A stretch of 64,000 nt of DNA, from NCBI GenBank assembly GCA_944381615.1, contig CALWLT010000023.1, positions 1 to 64,000 of the forward strand, given 5' to 3'. The notes below the pieces were generated by a model, which saw nothing but the letters and a program-made list of their open reading frames with translations, ran no database searches and was not told the origin of the DNA. The position numbers and the translations under genes are program-made. Positions 33,828 through 42,124 of this stretch are shown in pieces. This stretch comes from an uncultured Lachnospiraceae bacterium (GTDB lineage: Bacteria > Bacillota > Clostridia > Lachnospirales > Lachnospiraceae). The first letter of the stretch is position 1. Every line of letters starts with the position of its first letter.

Positions 33828-35036
33828 CTATACGAGAGAGGAAAGAACGGCCGCTTTGGAGACGATCCCCGTCAGGCTCCCGTCCTCCTCCAGCACGGCG
33901 ATCGGATACTTGGATTCCGCCGCCAGCGGCAGGATCTCGCTGATCACGGTGTCGGGCGTCGTCGTCGCCACGTCGGTCGCGCAGACGTCCCGCAGCGCCA
34001 GGTTTTCCCGCCGCGCGCGGATCGCCGCCTCGACGTTGACGATCCCCACGAGATTCATCTTCCGGTTTACCACGTAGGCCGACGAGACGTCGCTCTCCTT
34101 CATCTCGCGCAGGGCGAAATCCGGCGAATCCGACTCCTTGACCACGCAGGGCGTGATCATGACGTGGCGGGCGCAGAGCACCTTGGTCATATCGGCGCTG
34201 CCGATAAACTCCCGCACATAATCGTCCGCCGGGTTGGCGCTCATCTCCTCCGGCGTCCCCACCTGGATCAAGCGGCCGTCGCGCATGATGGCCACGGTGT
34301 CCCCCAGCTTGAACGCCTCGTTGATGTCGTGCGTGATGAAGACCACCGTCTTCTGCAGCTTGCGCTGCAGAGAGAGCAGCTCAAACTGCATATCCTTGCG
34401 CACCAGGGGATCCAGGGCGGAAAACGGCTCGTCCATCAAAAGCACTTCGGGGTCGTTGGCCAGCGCGCGGGCGATGCCGACCCGCTGGCGCATGCCGCCG
34501 GAAAGGCTGGTAATCGCCGTGTGCTCATGTCCCTTTAAACCCACCATCTCGATCATTTCCATTGCCTTGCGCTCCCGCTCCACGCGCGGCACGCCCTTGA
34601 CCTCCAGCCCGTACACCACGTTGCCCAGCACGTCGCGGTGGCTCATGAGGCCGAAATTCTGAAAGACCATGGAAATCTTCTCCCGGCGGTACTCATTGAG
34701 ATCCTTTTTCCCGAACTGGTCGATCTTGCTGTCCTCAAACATGATCGTGCCCTCGCTGGGCCGGTTGAGCATGTTCAGCATCCGGATGATCGTCGATTTG
34801 CCGGAACCGGAGAGGCCGATGATCACGAACACCTCGCCCCGCTTTACCTGGAAGCTCACGTCCCAGAGCGCCACGGTCACGCCCGTCTCCCGGAAGACCT
34901 GGTCCTTGTTTTTCCCTTCCTTCATCATCCGCGCCGCCTCGGCCCGGTTTGATGTTCCGTACAGTTTCGTTAAATGGCTCACGCGGATAATATAATCCTG
35001 CCGTCCGTCCTTATTCGTTTTCTTCGCTTCTTCCAT
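33828..35036 (-). CDS. opuAA: Glycine betaine/proline-type ABC transporter ATPase with CBS pair
   Basis: Protein of 402 residues. The ABC domain has Walker A GLSGSGKST, signature LSGGMRQRVGIARAL and Walker B VLLMDEPFSALDP. The N-terminal extension before the ABC fold and the C-terminal tandem CBS domains (about 275-400) are diagnostic of the OpuA/ProV group. CBS domains sense ionic strength or c-di-AMP in relatives. The start lies inside the end of the permease gene (26-bp overlap) with AGGAGG, so translation is coupled. Confidence 0.94.
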   Translation of the reverse strand: MEEAKKTNKDGRQDYIIRVSHLTKLYGTSNRAEAARMMKEGKNKDQVFRETGVTVALWDVSFQVKRGEVFVIIGLSGSGKSTIIRMLNMLNRPSEGTIMFEDSKIDQFGKKDLNEYRREKISMVFQNFGLMSHRDVLGNVVYGLEVKGVPRVERERKAMEMIEMVGLKGHEHTAITSLSGGMRQRVGIARALANDPEVLLMDEPFSALDPLVRKDMQFELLSLQRKLQKTVVFITHDINEAFKLGDTVAIMRDGRLIQVGTPEEMSANPADDYVREFIGSADMTKVLCARHVMITPCVVKESDSPDFALREMKESDVSSAYVVNRKMNLVGIVNVEAAIRARRENLALRDVCATDVATTTPDTVISEILPLAAESKYPIAVLEEDGSLTGIVSKAAVLSSLV

Positions 35037-36900
35037 CCGGATTCTCCTCCTTCCTCTTGAGCCATCCCTGCGTCAGCCGGTCCAGCAGGATCGCCACGAT
35101 CACGACGGCGGATCCGGCCAGCAGGCCCCTGCCGATCTCGATGCGGTTGACGCTGATCAGCACCTCCATGCCGAGGCCCGAAGCGCCGATCATCGAACAC
35201 GTTACTACCATGGCCATGGCCATCATCAGCGTCTGGTTGACGCCGGTCAGAATCGTCGGCAGCGCCTGCGGAATCTGTACCTTAAACAGGCACTGCATCC
35301 TCGTCGAGCCGAAGGATCGCGCCGCTTCCACCACCTCCGGATCCACCTGCCGGATTCCGTGGCTGGTCAGGCGGATGACCGGCACGATGGCGTAGATCGT
35401 CGTGGCGATCACGGCCGGCGCCTTGCCCAGGCCGAAGAACAGGACGGCCGGGATCAGGTACACGAACACCGGCATCGTCTGCATGGTGTCCAAAATAGGC
35501 CGGATGATCACATTGGCCCGGTCGCTTCCCGAGATGAGGATGCCGGTCGGCAGTCCTAAAAGCAGGGAAATGACCACGGAAGCCAGCACGATCGAGAGCG
35601 TCTCGTACATCAGATCCCACAGCCCGATGACCCCGACCAGGAACAGAAGCGCCGCATAAAGCAGGCCGGTCAGCGGCTTTTTGCTTAAACGGAACCCGGC
35701 GAAGAATACCAGGAGAATCAGAAGCCACCAGGGAATCAGGTTCAGGATCCCGTCAATCAACTGAATCAGGCCGTTTAACGCGCCGCGGATGGCGTCAAAA
35801 AAGCCCGAGAACTGCGCGGCAAAATTTTTTACCGACGTATCGAACGCTTCCACGTCGATGGGAAGCACGAACGGGAAATCAAAGAAATAATTGATGCCCT
35901 CTTCCGAGAGGCCCAGCGCCCCGCGCACATCCTCCAGCTGATCCGCGTCCAGCCACGCCTCCATCAGCTCCGGATGCTCGGTCAGAAACCAGCGGGCCGT
36001 CTCGTTGTAATCGTCGCCCGTGTCCTGCATATGCGCCAGCGCCTCCGAGGTCAGCGCGCTGCTTGTCTCGTATTTCTCCAGGAAGGCGCAGAATTCCGGC
36101 TCTTGCTCATAAAACGCATTGCTGACGCCGATCGTCACGTCGACCGACGGGCAGGCCGTCTTTCCTTCCTTGTACTGCGCGTCGTCCACATAGGGGTAAT
36201 CGTCCAGCAGCACCAGATCGTATTTTCCGGTCAGCCAGGTCGGCTCCCAGTAATAGCCCACGATCGGCTCTCCCTTCTCGTACGCCGAGGTAAAGGCCGC
36301 CGAGAGCGCCGAATCCGAGCCGGGCTGGAAGAAATTGTACATCTGATCCAGACCGTTGTACTGGACCTTCTTTAACATGATCTCATTGATCTCCCAGCCG
36401 GGAATCGCGCCGTAGATGCGCCCCATGCCGGGGTTCTCATCATCCGGGAACAGATCGGCATAACCGGCCAGATCCTGTACCGTCTTCAGATCCGGCGCCA
36501 TTGGCTCAATCCCGCGCTCCTCGTCCCCCTCAATCACATAGCGGGGCACGTAAAAGCCCTGGATATTGTCGCCGAAGTTGGTTCCCAGCTCCTTAAACAG
36601 GCCGGCTTCCAGATCCTCGTCGTAGCCGGTCAGGTTGTCCGTCCACTCCTCCATATTGACGTCGATCTCGCCGTTCTTAAGCGCCTCGTGCATGATGGGC
36701 GAAGATCCCGGCACTTCCTTCCACGTATAACCGAACGCGGCCTCCGCAATCAGGCCGGCCACCGCATTGTGGAACTTCACGCTGTCCCAGCCCACGTCCG
36801 CAAATACAATCTCTCTTGACTTCGATGCGCATCCGGAAAGCCCGGCGCCGGCCGCCAGGACTGCCGCCAGAAGCGCGGGCCATACTGTCCGTTTTCCCAT
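35011..36900 (-). CDS. OpuA-type permease fused to substrate-binding domain
   Basis: Protein of 629 residues. A lipoprotein signal (LLAAVLAAGAGLSGCAS) is followed by an OpuAC-like binding domain (about 28-330; DVGWDSVKFHNAVAGLI, PGSSPIMHEALKNGEIDVNMEEW). The C-terminal permease half contains the ABC inner-membrane motif (EAARSFGSTRMQCLFKVQIP). Fusions of binding protein and permease are known in OpuA of lactic acid bacteria, but there the binding domain is C-terminal; here it is N-terminal. The expected substrate is glycine betaine or a related compatible solute. GGAGGGG supports the start. Confidence 0.9.
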   Translation of the reverse strand: MGKRTVWPALLAAVLAAGAGLSGCASKSREIVFADVGWDSVKFHNAVAGLIAEAAFGYTWKEVPGSSPIMHEALKNGEIDVNMEEWTDNLTGYDEDLEAGLFKELGTNFGDNIQGFYVPRYVIEGDEERGIEPMAPDLKTVQDLAGYADLFPDDENPGMGRIYGAIPGWEINEIMLKKVQYNGLDQMYNFFQPGSDSALSAAFTSAYEKGEPIVGYYWEPTWLTGKYDLVLLDDYPYVDDAQYKEGKTACPSVDVTIGVSNAFYEQEPEFCAFLEKYETSSALTSEALAHMQDTGDDYNETARWFLTEHPELMEAWLDADQLEDVRGALGLSEEGINYFFDFPFVLPIDVEAFDTSVKNFAAQFSGFFDAIRGALNGLIQLIDGILNLIPWWLLILLVFFAGFRLSKKPLTGLLYAALLFLVGVIGLWDLMYETLSIVLASVVISLLLGLPTGILISGSDRANVIIRPILDTMQTMPVFVYLIPAVLFFGLGKAPAVIATTIYAIVPVIRLTSHGIRQVDPEVVEAARSFGSTRMQCLFKVQIPQALPTILTGVNQTLMMAMAMVVTCSMIGASGLGMEVLISVNRIEIGRGLLAGSAVVIVAILLDRLTQGWLKRKEENPDGRSEENE

Positions 36901-36942
36901 GTAACCCCTCCTTACTCATCCTTCTCAACACCATTTGCAACA

Positions 36943-36971
36943 AGTATAACAAAAATTGCCCCGCTGTTCAA
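36943..36971 (-). promoter_or_regulatory. Promoter of the opu operon
   Basis: Minus strand TTGAAC (36971-36966), 17 bp, TATACT (36948-36943), about 45 bp before the start codon. Confidence 0.75.
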
Positions 36972-37136
36972 GAAAATATGCTGAAATTAATATTATTTTA
37001 ATATAATATACCGTTTTTTCTCTTACTCGACACGGTTTTTCAGAAAAGTTCCGGTATCCTGCATTGTTGCATTTTTCCCGTTAAATCGGAAAAGGCAAAA
37101 ACCAGAGGCCGCCCGGCGCTTTTGTTCCGAAAAAGC

Positions 37137-37164
37137 TTGACATTCCCCCGGGAAATGTTATAAT
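37137..37164 (+). promoter_or_regulatory. Promoter of tRNA-Gly
   Basis: TTGACA (37137-37142), 16 bp, TATAAT (37159-37164), 9 bp before the tRNA. Confidence 0.85.
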
Positions 37165-37173
37165 GAAAAACAC

Positions 37174-37244
37174 GCAGATATGGTTCATCGGTAGAACGCC
37201 AGCTTCCCAAGCTGGAAAGGCGGGTTCGACTCCCGTTATCTGCT
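37174..37244 (+). tRNA. tRNA-Gly (CCC)
   Basis: Cloverleaf read by eye: acceptor GCAGATA pairs with TATCTGC, anticodon stem CCAGC/GCTGG encloses TTCCCAA (anticodon CCC), T arm CGGG-TTCGACT-CCCG. Discriminator T; a T-rich run follows directly. Confidence 0.94.
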
Positions 37245-37348
37245 TTTTTCTTTTGCCGGAAACCGAACATACGTTTGTGTGGCAGTCTGTCAAACGAATC
37301 CGGCTTTGCAGAGCAGATACGAAAGAGCAGATACGAAGGAGGAACCTC

Positions 37349-38434
37349 ATGGATAAAAAAACGGGAATCATCAGTCAGAGACGGCGCGGGCGGCGCAGCC
37401 GGCGCGGAGAGAAAAAAGCCATCCGGGCAATCGCGACGCTGATCATCGTCCTCATCGCCGCCGCGACCGGACTTCTGGATCCGGACGCCCTGTCCGGACG
37501 GCCGGGAGTGGAAACCGCCGCCTCCCTCCCGGCTCCCGATCTTCCGCCGGATGCGGACGCCTCGTTCCGCGCCGATTTTCTGGACGTGGGCCAGGGCCTG
37601 TCCGTCCTCATCGAAGCAGACGGAGAATTTCTGCTCTTTGACGGCGGCGACCGCGACGCGTCTTCCTACGTCGTCGCCGCCCTGCAGGAACGGGGCGTCA
37701 CTCAGCTTTCCTACCTCGTCGCCTCCCACTACGACGCCGATCACCTAAACGGCCTGGTCGGCGCACTCCACACCGTCGACGTTCAGACCGTGCTGGGGCC
37801 GGACTACACGGCTGATTCCAAAGTGTACCAGTCCTTTTTAAACGCCGTCGACGGCCAGGGACTGACCGTGACGGCGCCGGTCCCCGGGACCCGCTACCCG
37901 CTGGGCGACGGGTATTTTGACGTCCTGGCCCCGCTCTCCGCCTCCTACGAGGACGAAAACGACTACTCCATCGTCCTGCGCTTTGCCTGCGGCGACACCT
38001 CCCTGCTTCTGACGGGAGACGCCCAGCGGGAAAGCGAGGAGCAGATGATGGAGGTCTGGCCCGATCTGGAAAGTGACATCCTCTGCGTGGGCCACCACGG
38101 CTCGCCCTCTTCCTCCAGCGGCGCGTTCCTCGACCGGGTCGCCCCCTCCCTTGCCGTCATCAGCTGCGGCGAGGACAATCCCTACGGCCACCCCTCCCCG
38201 GAAGTGCTTGAGCGCCTCTCCGAGAGAGGCATCCGCACGCTGCGCACGGATGAAAACGGCGCCGTTACCATCCTCGGGGACGGCCATACGTTCCAGGTCC
38301 TTACACAGAGAGAAGCGGCGCAGCAGGCTGAACTTCCGGCGCTCAGGCAGGCCGCCGTCCCGCTTCCCGGACAGGCCGCGGCTCCGCTTTTCAAACAGGC
38401 CGCGGCTCTGTCCCTCTGGGACAGAGCCGCTTAA
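37349..38434 (+). CDS. ComEC-like metallo-beta-lactamase domain protein
   Basis: Protein of 361 residues with a basic N-terminus, one membrane segment (about 25-45) and an extracellular metallo-beta-lactamase domain. Metal motifs: LDVGQG, SHYDADHLNG (HxxxDH), LLLTGDA and GHHGSPSSS. This is the C-terminal domain type of ComEC, here without the ComEC channel. Such stand-alone proteins are probably secreted or surface nucleases/phosphodiesterases. AGGAGG 6 nt before ATG fixes the start. The low-complexity C-terminus encodes a hairpin. Downstream of tRNA-Gly and convergent with cotJC. Confidence 0.88.
   Translation: MDKKTGIISQRRRGRRSRRGEKKAIRAIATLIIVLIAAATGLLDPDALSGRPGVETAASLPAPDLPPDADASFRADFLDVGQGLSVLIEADGEFLLFDGGDRDASSYVVAALQERGVTQLSYLVASHYDADHLNGLVGALHTVDVQTVLGPDYTADSKVYQSFLNAVDGQGLTVTAPVPGTRYPLGDGYFDVLAPLSASYEDENDYSIVLRFACGDTSLLLTGDAQRESEEQMMEVWPDLESDILCVGHHGSPSSSSGAFLDRVAPSLAVISCGEDNPYGHPSPEVLERLSERGIRTLRTDENGAVTILGDGHTFQVLTQREAAQQAELPALRQAAVPLPGQAAAPLFKQAAALSLWDRAA
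38402..38433. other. Perfect hairpin at the ends of convergent genes
   Basis: GCGGCTCTGTCC / GGGACAGAGCCGC with a 4-nt loop lies within the last codons of the gene above, 13 bp from the cotJC stop. No T run follows on either strand. It may act as an RNA 3' end stabiliser or weak bidirectional terminator. Confidence 0.5.
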
Positions 38435-38445
38435 CCTGATTGCCG

Positions 38446-38953
38446 CTATTTTGTTTTTACCGAATCAAATTCCGGATTAAACGCGTAGAAATTTTTGCTG
38501 TCCAGGTGTTCCTGGAGATTTCGCAGCGCTTCTCCGAAGCGCTGGAAATGGACGATCTCGCGTTCCCGCAGGAAACGGATGGGATCGCAGACTTCCGGAT
38601 CCTTGACCACGCGCAGGATGTTGTCGTACGTGGAGCGGGCCTTCTGTTCGGCCGCGAGATCCTCCGTGAGATCGGTAATCGCGTCGCCCTTGGACTGGAA
38701 CTCGCAGGCATTGAAGGGGATCCCCCCGGCGGCCTGCGGCCAGATCGCCGTCGTGTGGTCGATGTAGTACGGCCCGAACCCGGACTCCACCACCTGCTCC
38801 GGCGTCAGGTTCTTCGTCAGCTGGCGGACGATGGCGGCAATCATTTCCATGTGCGCCAGCTCCTCGGTGCCGATATCCGTCAAAAGCCCCTTTTGCATCG
38901 CGTAGGGCATGGTATAGCGCTGGGACAGATAGCGCATGGAGGCGCCTATCTCC
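38446..38953 (-). CDS. cotJC: cotJC of second operon, 3' part (split by intervening element)
   Basis: Encodes the C-terminal 168 residues of a CotJC protein: EIGASMRYLSQRYTMPYAM, the metal-helix TDIGTEELAHMEMI, GIPFNACEFQSKGD, REIVHFQRFGEALR and the end. It aligns colinearly with the intact CotJC at 16487-17101 from residue 35 on. Upstream codons enter the element and reach the in-frame stop of the Gfo/Idh gene, so no proper start exists here; the first internal ATG is at 38937. The missing N-terminal 34 codons lie at 50394-50293. With the element removed, the two parts join in frame inside the shared GGPDG codons. As it stands the gene cannot give full CotJC. Confidence 0.95.
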
Positions 38954-38968
38954 CCATCCGGCCCGCCG
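38954..38968. repeat. Left attachment core (attL) of the cotJC element
   Basis: CCATCCGGCCCGCCG, identical to 50294-50308. To its left is cotJC coding sequence, to its right element DNA. The element arm (38969-38988) contains GCAGAAACAGATTGTC, the near-inverse of the right-end arm. Confidence 0.93.
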
Positions 38969-39009
38969 CATGGCAGAAACAGATTGTCCGCCCGCTGCGG
39001 CTTCTCCCG

Positions 39010-40008
39010 TCACGCCTCGAACGGGTACGTCACGCCCATCTTGCGGCGAATCTGATCCAGAATTTCCATCATAGTCAGGATCTCGTGATGCGGCATCTGC
39101 GGGCACTCCTTAAGCCCTGCCGCCAGCGCGTGCCGGCAGGCCTCAAACTGATAGACGTAGCCGGTCTGCGTCTGCTCGGGCCGGGGGACCCGCTTTACCA
39201 GCCTGTGATCCCGGTCATAGATTTCCATCCATTCAAAATTATTGACATTTCCCACGATCAGGTACCCGTCGGTGCCGTAGACAATCCCCGTCCGATCTGA
39301 GGGCCCGTTTACCGAGGCATAAATATTGCAGCAGATCTCCCGTCCGCCGCTCTGAATGGTCATGGCGATCTGATCCTCCAGATCCACACCGGTATCCGCC
39401 TTTTTCGCCTGCGCGCAGATCCCGGTTATCTCATCGCCGGCAATCAGGGAGACAAAGGTCAGCGGATAAATCCCCACGTCCAGCAGCGCGCCGCCGGCCC
39501 GCTCCGGATCCAGAATCCGCGGCTTGTCTGTAACCGGATACCCCAGATTCGCGCTGATTGCGTTGACCTTACCGATCACGCCGCTCCAGACCGTCTCGCG
39601 AATCGTCTCCGCCATCGGCATATAGCGCGGCCAGATTGCCTCCGCCAGGAATACGCCCGCCTGACGGGCCTTTTCCAGGAGCGCCCGGGCCTGCGCGGCG
39701 TTGGCCGTAAAGCTCTTCTCTACCAGAACCGGCTTTCCGGCGTCGATGCACATCCCCGCGTGAAGCGCGTGATGCGAGTGCGGCGACGCGACATACACCA
39801 GATCCACCTCCGGATCGCACAGAAGCGCCTCGTAGGTTTCGTATACCCTGCAGTGCGGAAATTTCCCGGCAAACGCATCCGCGCCTTCCCGGCTGCGGGA
39901 GGCCGCGGCGCAGACCTCTATATGCTCCATGGTGCGGATGGCCTCTGCCATCTCCACCGCCATCAGCCCCGTCCCCAGAATCCCGACTCTGAGCCTGTTC
40001 TCTCCCAT
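39010..40008 (-). CDS. Gfo/Idh/MocA-family NAD(P)-dependent oxidoreductase
   Basis: Protein of 332 residues. The Rossmann motif GILGTGLMAVEMAEAI is at the N-terminus, then VASPHSHHALHAGMCIDAGKPVLVEKSF, which holds the family EKP-like signature (EKS here). A C-terminal alpha/beta domain with AGGALLDVGIYPLTF follows. Members oxidise or reduce sugars, inositols and trans-dihydrodiols. Last gene of the element operon. Its stop is 42 bp from the element boundary and in frame with the cotJC 3' part. Substrate unknown. Confidence 0.9.
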   Translation of the reverse strand: MGENRLRVGILGTGLMAVEMAEAIRTMEHIEVCAAASRSREGADAFAGKFPHCRVYETYEALLCDPEVDLVYVASPHSHHALHAGMCIDAGKPVLVEKSFTANAAQARALLEKARQAGVFLAEAIWPRYMPMAETIRETVWSGVIGKVNAISANLGYPVTDKPRILDPERAGGALLDVGIYPLTFVSLIAGDEITGICAQAKKADTGVDLEDQIAMTIQSGGREICCNIYASVNGPSDRTGIVYGTDGYLIVGNVNNFEWMEIYDRDHRLVKRVPRPEQTQTGYVYQFEACRHALAAGLKECPQMPHHEILTMMEILDQIRRKMGVTYPFEA

Positions 40009-40127
40009 TGTTTTCCATCCCTTCCGCGCGGCCGCAGATCCGCGGCCGGCGCCGTTTTTCTTTCATTATAAACCGCGGAAAAGAAAAAGGGAAGAAGCAG
40101 CTGCCGCCGCATGTTACAACCCGCATG

Positions 40128-41093
40128 TTACAGATTCACGACGTGAACCGGATTTCCCGCCAGAAACGCGCGGATGTTTTCTTCTGTCATCTCCATAATC
40201 CGCTGGCGCGCCTCCCGGGCCGCCCAGGAAATATGCGGCGTAATGATGCAGTTTCGGGCTTTCAGAAGAGGATTATCCGGCCGGATCGGCTCCTCTGACA
40301 CCACGTCCAGCGCGGCGGCATATACCTTCCGGCTGTTCAGCGCCTCCGCCAGATCCGCCTCCCTTACCAGCTGCCCCCGGCTGTTGTTAATCAGGATCAC
40401 GCCGTCTTTCATCCCGGCGATCGTCTCGCGCCGGATCAGCCCCTCTGTTTCCGGAAGCAAGGGACAGTGCAGAAAAATCACATCCGCACGGGAGAACAGC
40501 TCCTCCTGGCTGACGTACTTTGCCACCTGCCGCCCGGCATCGCTCTCCCGCGCGTCGCTGGCAATCACGTTCATCCCCATGGCCCCGAGGATCCGGGCCG
40601 TCGCCTGTCCGATTCTTCCCAGGCCGATGATTCCCGCCGTTTTTCCGGACAGCTCAATCATGGGATAATCCCAGTAACACCAGTCCGGGCAGCTCTCCCA
40701 GCGCCCTTCCCGCACCGTCCGGTCGTGATGGCCGTAATGCGCGCAGATTTCCAGCAGAAGCCCCACGGCATACTGGCTGACCACCTGCGTCCCGTATGAG
40801 GGAATGTTCACGACCGGAATTCCCTTTGCGGCAGCGTACGCGCCGTCCACGATATTATATCCCGTCGCCATGACCGCGATCAGCCGGATCTGCGGGCAGG
40901 CGTCTATCGTTTCCCGGGAGACCGGCGTTTTATTCGTGACCACAATCTCGGCCGCTCCGATCCGCCGCGCCACAAGAGACGGATCGGCAACCGGCGTCCG
41001 GTCGTAAACCGTCAAATCGCCCAGCTTCTCCAGTCCTTCCCAGCTCAGATCGCCGGGATTCTCCGTATATCCGTCCAGTACCACAATCTTCAT
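40128..41093 (-). CDS. D-isomer-specific 2-hydroxyacid dehydrogenase
   Basis: Protein of 321 residues with the split catalytic domain and central NAD domain. Motifs: VVTNKTPVSRETID, GYNIVD, the nucleotide-binding GLGRIGQATARILGAMGMNV, the catalytic Arg region NNSRGQLVREADL, the Glu-containing DVVSEEP and ITPHISWAA with the catalytic His. It is most like glycerate/hydroxypyruvate-type dehydrogenases. In this cluster it could reduce or oxidise a 2-oxo/2-hydroxy acid produced by the aldolase. Confidence 0.9.
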   Translation of the reverse strand: MKIVVLDGYTENPGDLSWEGLEKLGDLTVYDRTPVADPSLVARRIGAAEIVVTNKTPVSRETIDACPQIRLIAVMATGYNIVDGAYAAAKGIPVVNIPSYGTQVVSQYAVGLLLEICAHYGHHDRTVREGRWESCPDWCYWDYPMIELSGKTAGIIGLGRIGQATARILGAMGMNVIASDARESDAGRQVAKYVSQEELFSRADVIFLHCPLLPETEGLIRRETIAGMKDGVILINNSRGQLVREADLAEALNSRKVYAAALDVVSEEPIRPDNPLLKARNCIITPHISWAAREARQRIMEMTEENIRAFLAGNPVHVVNL

Positions 41094-41120
41094 GTTTCCC
41101 CGTCTCCTTTTTACGTCTTA

Positions 41121-41240
41121 TGCGCGGCCGGATCCAGCCGTCTTTCCGCCTGCGCGGCCGGGTCCGGCCTTCTCTCAGCCCGTGCGGCCGGGTCCGGCCA
41201 TCTCTCAGCCCGCGCGGCCGGATCCGGCTGTTTCCTGCCG
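41121..41240. repeat. 30-bp tandem repeat (about 4 copies)
   Basis: GCGGCCGGRTCCRGCC recurs at 41124, 41154, 41184 and 41214, an exact 30-bp period. It spans the spacer between the dehydrogenase and aldolase genes and the last codons of the aldolase. Each unit contains a GGCCGGRTCCRGCC inverted repeat. Confidence 0.85.
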
Positions 41241-42029
41241 CAGCCCGGCGGCAATCTCTTTCATCTTCGCCCCTTCCCGGTTCCAAAATGTTTTCAGAAT
41301 CGCCAGCTGATCGCCGAGCGCGAAATCCTTTACCCCGAGATCCGCGTAATATCCGGCCTCTGCCGCAGACTGGATCTCGCACCGGGGCCTGACACCGTGG
41401 GCCAGGGCCGCCGCGATACACCTGCGCTCCGCCTCCTTTACCTCCTCTTCGTGCTCCGCCCGGTTCCAGCCTCTGCTCATACAGTAATCATTCGGTCCGA
41501 ACTGGATCAGATCCACGCCGGGAACGGAACAGATCTCGTCGATCTGTTCCACGGCCTCTTCCTTTTCGATCATGAAGCAGAGCACGATCTCCTCCAGCCG
41601 CTTTGCGTGCTCCATCGCCGGGATATGCGACTGGCCGCCGATATATCTCCCGTTCGGATAGCCGAAGATCCCCGTTCCTCCCGGCTTCCTGGGTTTTACC
41701 ATGCTAACGCTCTCTCTTACCTGATCGGCATTCAGATGATCCACAAACAGGATCCCCTGAAAACCTGCCTGGATCGCCTTCTGCGCCACATAGCCCCGCC
41801 CCTGAAAATCCACTTTGATCATCGTCCCCATCTTTCCCAGCTCCGCCGCGCGCGCCAGATTGGGCAGATCCGTAAAGTCATACGGCGCGTACTCCGCCAG
41901 GAATTCCACATAATCAAAATTTCCGCTCTGCCCGATTACCTCCGTAAAAAACGGATTGGTGCTCCAGATCCTGGTTGAAACCAGCGGAAGCTGATGATCC
42001 AGATGATAGCGCAGCCTGTTTTCTCTCAT
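41205..42029 (-). CDS. HpcH/HpaI-family aldolase/citrate lyase-like protein
   Basis: TIM-barrel protein of 274 residues. Key segments include MIKVDFQGRGYVAQKAIQAG, GILFVDHLNAD, VLCFMIEKEEAVEQIDEI (metal-ligand Glu) and GVDLIQFGPNDYCMSRG (metal-ligand Asp). Class II aldolases of this family cleave 4-hydroxy-2-oxo acids to pyruvate and an aldehyde. Here it probably acts on a sugar-acid-derived intermediate. The start at 42029 follows AAAGGA. The C-terminus runs into the 30-bp repeat array. Confidence 0.85.
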   Translation of the reverse strand: MRENRLRYHLDHQLPLVSTRIWSTNPFFTEVIGQSGNFDYVEFLAEYAPYDFTDLPNLARAAELGKMGTMIKVDFQGRGYVAQKAIQAGFQGILFVDHLNADQVRESVSMVKPRKPGGTGIFGYPNGRYIGGQSHIPAMEHAKRLEEIVLCFMIEKEEAVEQIDEICSVPGVDLIQFGPNDYCMSRGWNRAEHEEEVKEAERRCIAAALAHGVRPRCEIQSAAEAGYYADLGVKDFALGDQLAILKTFWNREGAKMKEIAAGLRQETAGSGRAG

Positions 42030-42124
42030 AAATCCGCATCCTTTCATTCATCCTGCCTCGTTCCCGTTTCATCCGGCTTTTTCTCTCTTTACCGCCTTAA
42101 CGGGCGCCTCTCTTCTCTTAGCGA

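Noticed and set aside
37349..38434. Full competence protein ComEC
   Set aside because: Only the metallo-beta-lactamase domain with one membrane segment is present; the competence channel helices are missing.
38446..38937. Treating the 163-codon frame as a complete short CotJC or an ordinary decayed pseudogene
   Set aside because: It lacks the conserved N-terminus, which is found exactly at the other element border. The coding sequence on both sides is undamaged and rejoins in frame, unlike random decay.
41121..41240. CRISPR array in the element
   Set aside because: The 30-bp units are directly adjacent with no unique spacers; it is a simple tandem repeat.
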